Assembly (NCBI RefSeq): GCF_004214815.1
Contig: NZ_CP035926.1
Coordinates: 806,001 to 870,000 of the forward strand
Direction of reading: 5' to 3'
Source of the DNA: Aliarcobacter thereius LMG 24486
GTDB taxonomy: Bacteria > Campylobacterota > Campylobacteria > Campylobacterales > Arcobacteraceae
Length of the DNA stretch: 64,000 nt
Of the stretch, positions 62,380 through 64,000 are shown piece after piece. A program made the position numbers and the translations under genes. The notes below the pieces were generated by a model. The model worked only from the letters and a program-made list of their open reading frames with translations, did no database searches and was not told where the DNA came from. Each line of letters begins with the position of its first letter. Position 1 is the stretch's first letter.

Positions 62380-64000
62380 TACAAAAGATTATAAAACTCT
62401 CTTTTGTATTTTTACTAACAATAAGTTTTATAAAAGCAGAAGAAAACACAGTTGATGAATCTTTGGATTTTTCAAACCGAACAGAGATAAATATACTTCT
62501 AGATAAAGTTAATCAAATAGAAAATACATACAAAGAAAATATCTTGATAAAAAGGTATTTAAACTATCTTTCATACAGCAAAATAGCAAATGATCTTGAA
62601 GTTTTGAAACAGAGTTTAAAAAATAAAAGAAAGCTATCTGATGAGCAAGAGTATCAACTACTAAATAAGATAAGAGTTAAAGAAAATGAGTTGGAACTAA
62701 TAGGAGAATATAAAGGTTCTCCTATTGGAGGATTAATAAACCCACCTGAAATTGATAAAATAGAAACACTTACTAATCCATTTGAGATAATTGGTGCATT
62801 TTCTAATATAAAAAAATTAGAGCAAAATAGACAACAGTTTTTAGATTTGGAAAGACAGCTTGAAGAGTTGTTGAAAATATTAAAAGAAGAGCTAGATATT
62901 TATAGCGAGATTAATGCTTTAGAACAAAGAATAGAGATAAGTGAGAAAATATTATATCTTGATAAACAAAGAAGAGATTTTGAGATTGTTTTAGATATCG
63001 TAAGTACAACATCAGAGGTATTTAGGAAAAAAACAGAACAAGTAATATTAGAAACAAAAAATGAGATAACAGCACAATTTCAAAAAATGTTAAATATCTC
63101 ATTTATTATTATGATTTTCTTTGGAGTTACTTTCTTAGTAAAAATGGTTTTAAAGAAATATTATATTCAAAATGAAAACTACTATATGGTAAATAAAATC
63201 TTAAATTTCTCTTTAGCTTTTTTGATTTTGATGGTTTTACTTTTTTCATATATTGATAATGTTGCTTATCTTGTTACAATCCTTGGATTTGCATCAGCTG
63301 GTATTGCTATTGCTTTAAAAGATTGGTTTATGTCTTTATTTGGATGGATGGTTATTGTAACTTCTGGTTTTATTCAAGTTGGAGATAGAATAAGAGTTAC
63401 AAAAGGAGAAGTTGAAACTGTTGGAGATGTTTTAGATATTTCACTATTTAAAATAACTATTAAAGAAGATATTACTATGGTTTCTTACTATAAAAATAGA
63501 AGAGCAGGAAGAATATTTTTTGTACCAAACAACTATATATTTTCTGAATTAATCTCAAATTATAGTCATAGTGAATTAAAAACTATTTGGGATGGAATTG
63601 ATATTACAATTACTTTTGATTCAAATCATAAAAAAGCACAAAAGATTATAAGAGAAATTTTAAAACATTATTCAAAAGGTTATAGTGATATTACAAGAAA
63701 ACAGTTATCAAAAATGAGAAATAAATATCAATTAAGAGCAACAGGAGTTGAACCAAGAGTATTTACATTTATTGAACCATATGGAGTTGTGATTTCTGGA
63801 TGGTATCTTACAAACTCTTTTGCTGCACTTGTTTTAAGAAGTACAGTTAGTACAGAGATTTTAGATGCACTTATGAAAGAAGAAGATATTAGTATAGCTT
63901 ATCCAACTCAACAACTAAATATAAACGAAACAAAAAATGCTTATGGTTCATCAAGAGCAAAAGAGTTTTCAAACTCTGATATAGATGATATTATGATGAG
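62376..64000 (+). CDS. MscS-family mechanosensitive channel (3' end beyond window)
   Basis: The frame is open from ATG at 62376, overlapping the aroB stop, to the end of the window, about 541 codons. A signal peptide (about 1-20) is followed by a periplasmic coiled-coil domain (about 25-235) and membrane helices. The MscS pore region [20 protein letters not shown] and a beta domain ([20 protein letters not shown], seen in part as QVGDRIRV) follow. The large periplasmic part is like MscK/MscM-type channels. It gates under membrane tension for osmotic protection. Confidence 0.88.
   Translation, partial: MIQKIIKLSFVFLLTISFIKAEENTVDESLDFSNRTEINILLDKVNQIENTYKENILIKRYLNYLSYSKIANDLEVLKQSLKNKRKLSDEQEYQLLNKIRVKENELELIGEYKGSPIGGLINPPEIDKIETLTNPFEIIGAFSNIKKLEQNRQQFLDLERQLEELLKILKEELDIYSEINALEQRIEISEKILYLDKQRRDFEIVLDIVSTTSEVFRKKTEQVILETKNEITAQFQKMLNISFIIMIFFGVTFLVKMVLKKYYIQNENYYMVNKILNFSLAFLILMVLLFSYIDNVAYLVTILGFASAGIAIALKDWFMSLFGWMVIVTSGFIQVGDRIRVTKGEVETVGDVLDISLFKITIKEDITMVSYYKNRRAGRIFFVPNNYIFSELISNYSHSELKTIWDGIDITITFDSNHKKAQKIIREILKHYSKGYSDITRKQLSKMRNKYQLRATGVEPRVFTFIEPYGVVISGWYLTNSFAALVLRSTVSTEILDALMKEEDISIAYPTQQLNINETKNAYGSSRAKEFSNSDIDDIMM

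Noticed and set aside
1-64000. tRNA or rRNA gene as island attachment site
   Set aside because: No tRNA cloverleaf or rRNA sequence was recognised in the window by eye, including near the island ends.

Overview
The window is a very A+T-rich bacterial chromosome segment. Gene content and protein style point to an Arcobacter/Aliarcobacter-type member of the Campylobacterota: DctPQM TRAP transporter, FccAB-like sulfide dehydrogenase, TorA with a monoheme cytochrome, OprD-like porin, SprA-related protease, T-rich promoters with TATAAT -10 boxes and frequent TTG starts. This assignment is inferred from the families; no rRNA or tRNA gene was found to confirm it.

Layout. 1-2.7 kb: molybdenum/formate dehydrogenase maturation (fdhD end, a cysteine-desulfurase-like protein, moeA). 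2.7-8.7 kb: a membrane protein, the TRAP transporter, and a divergently placed Cache-type histidine kinase with a response regulator. 8.7-10.3 kb: FccB/FccA-like sulfide oxidation pair on the minus strand. About 10.8-32.2 kb: a ~21 kb genomic island ending in a tyrosine integrase that abuts ybgC. 32.2-55 kb: ordinary core genes (ybgC, a phospholipase-D-type nuclease, an M48 protease, EamA transporter, second moeA, TtcA-like protein, porin, torA with its cytochrome and a regulator/binding-protein/kinase set, DUF523, flagellar-like small proteins, pssA, ppx, ilvBH, lpxD, ftsK). 55-60.7 kb: a second defence patch (type IIG restriction-modification protein, a DUF6602-like nuclease, a HEPN-like protein, a RelE/ParE toxin-antitoxin pair). 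60.7-64 kb: sixA, aroB and a truncated MscS channel.

The island is a defence and mobility cargo region. It carries a TPR-CHAT protease with an unknown 460-residue neighbour, an XRE repressor with twin palindromic operators in front of small membrane/periplasmic genes, an AbiEi/AbiEii type IV toxin-antitoxin pair, and a five-gene overlapping operon: C5-cytosine methyltransferase, MORC/MutL-like GHKL ATPase, Z1-domain ATPase, PD-(D/E)XK (DUF4420) nuclease and AIPR protein. The last part is a mobility block (AlpA-like HTH, RecA-like NTPase, small DNA-binding protein, integrase). A relic of the ybgC 5' end lies at 10805-10852, and an 18-bp exact repeat occurs near both ends (10923-10940 and 32134-32151); both help define the insertion.

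The most notable signals are the MORC-type modification/restriction operon, the TPR-CHAT locus, the ybgC/att evidence, an ftsK that seems to start at ATA, a toxin gene split by a one-base homopolymer frameshift between 76-bp direct repeats, a TtcA-like protein lacking cysteines of the family cluster site, and a desulfurase-like gene sitting between fdhD and moeA.
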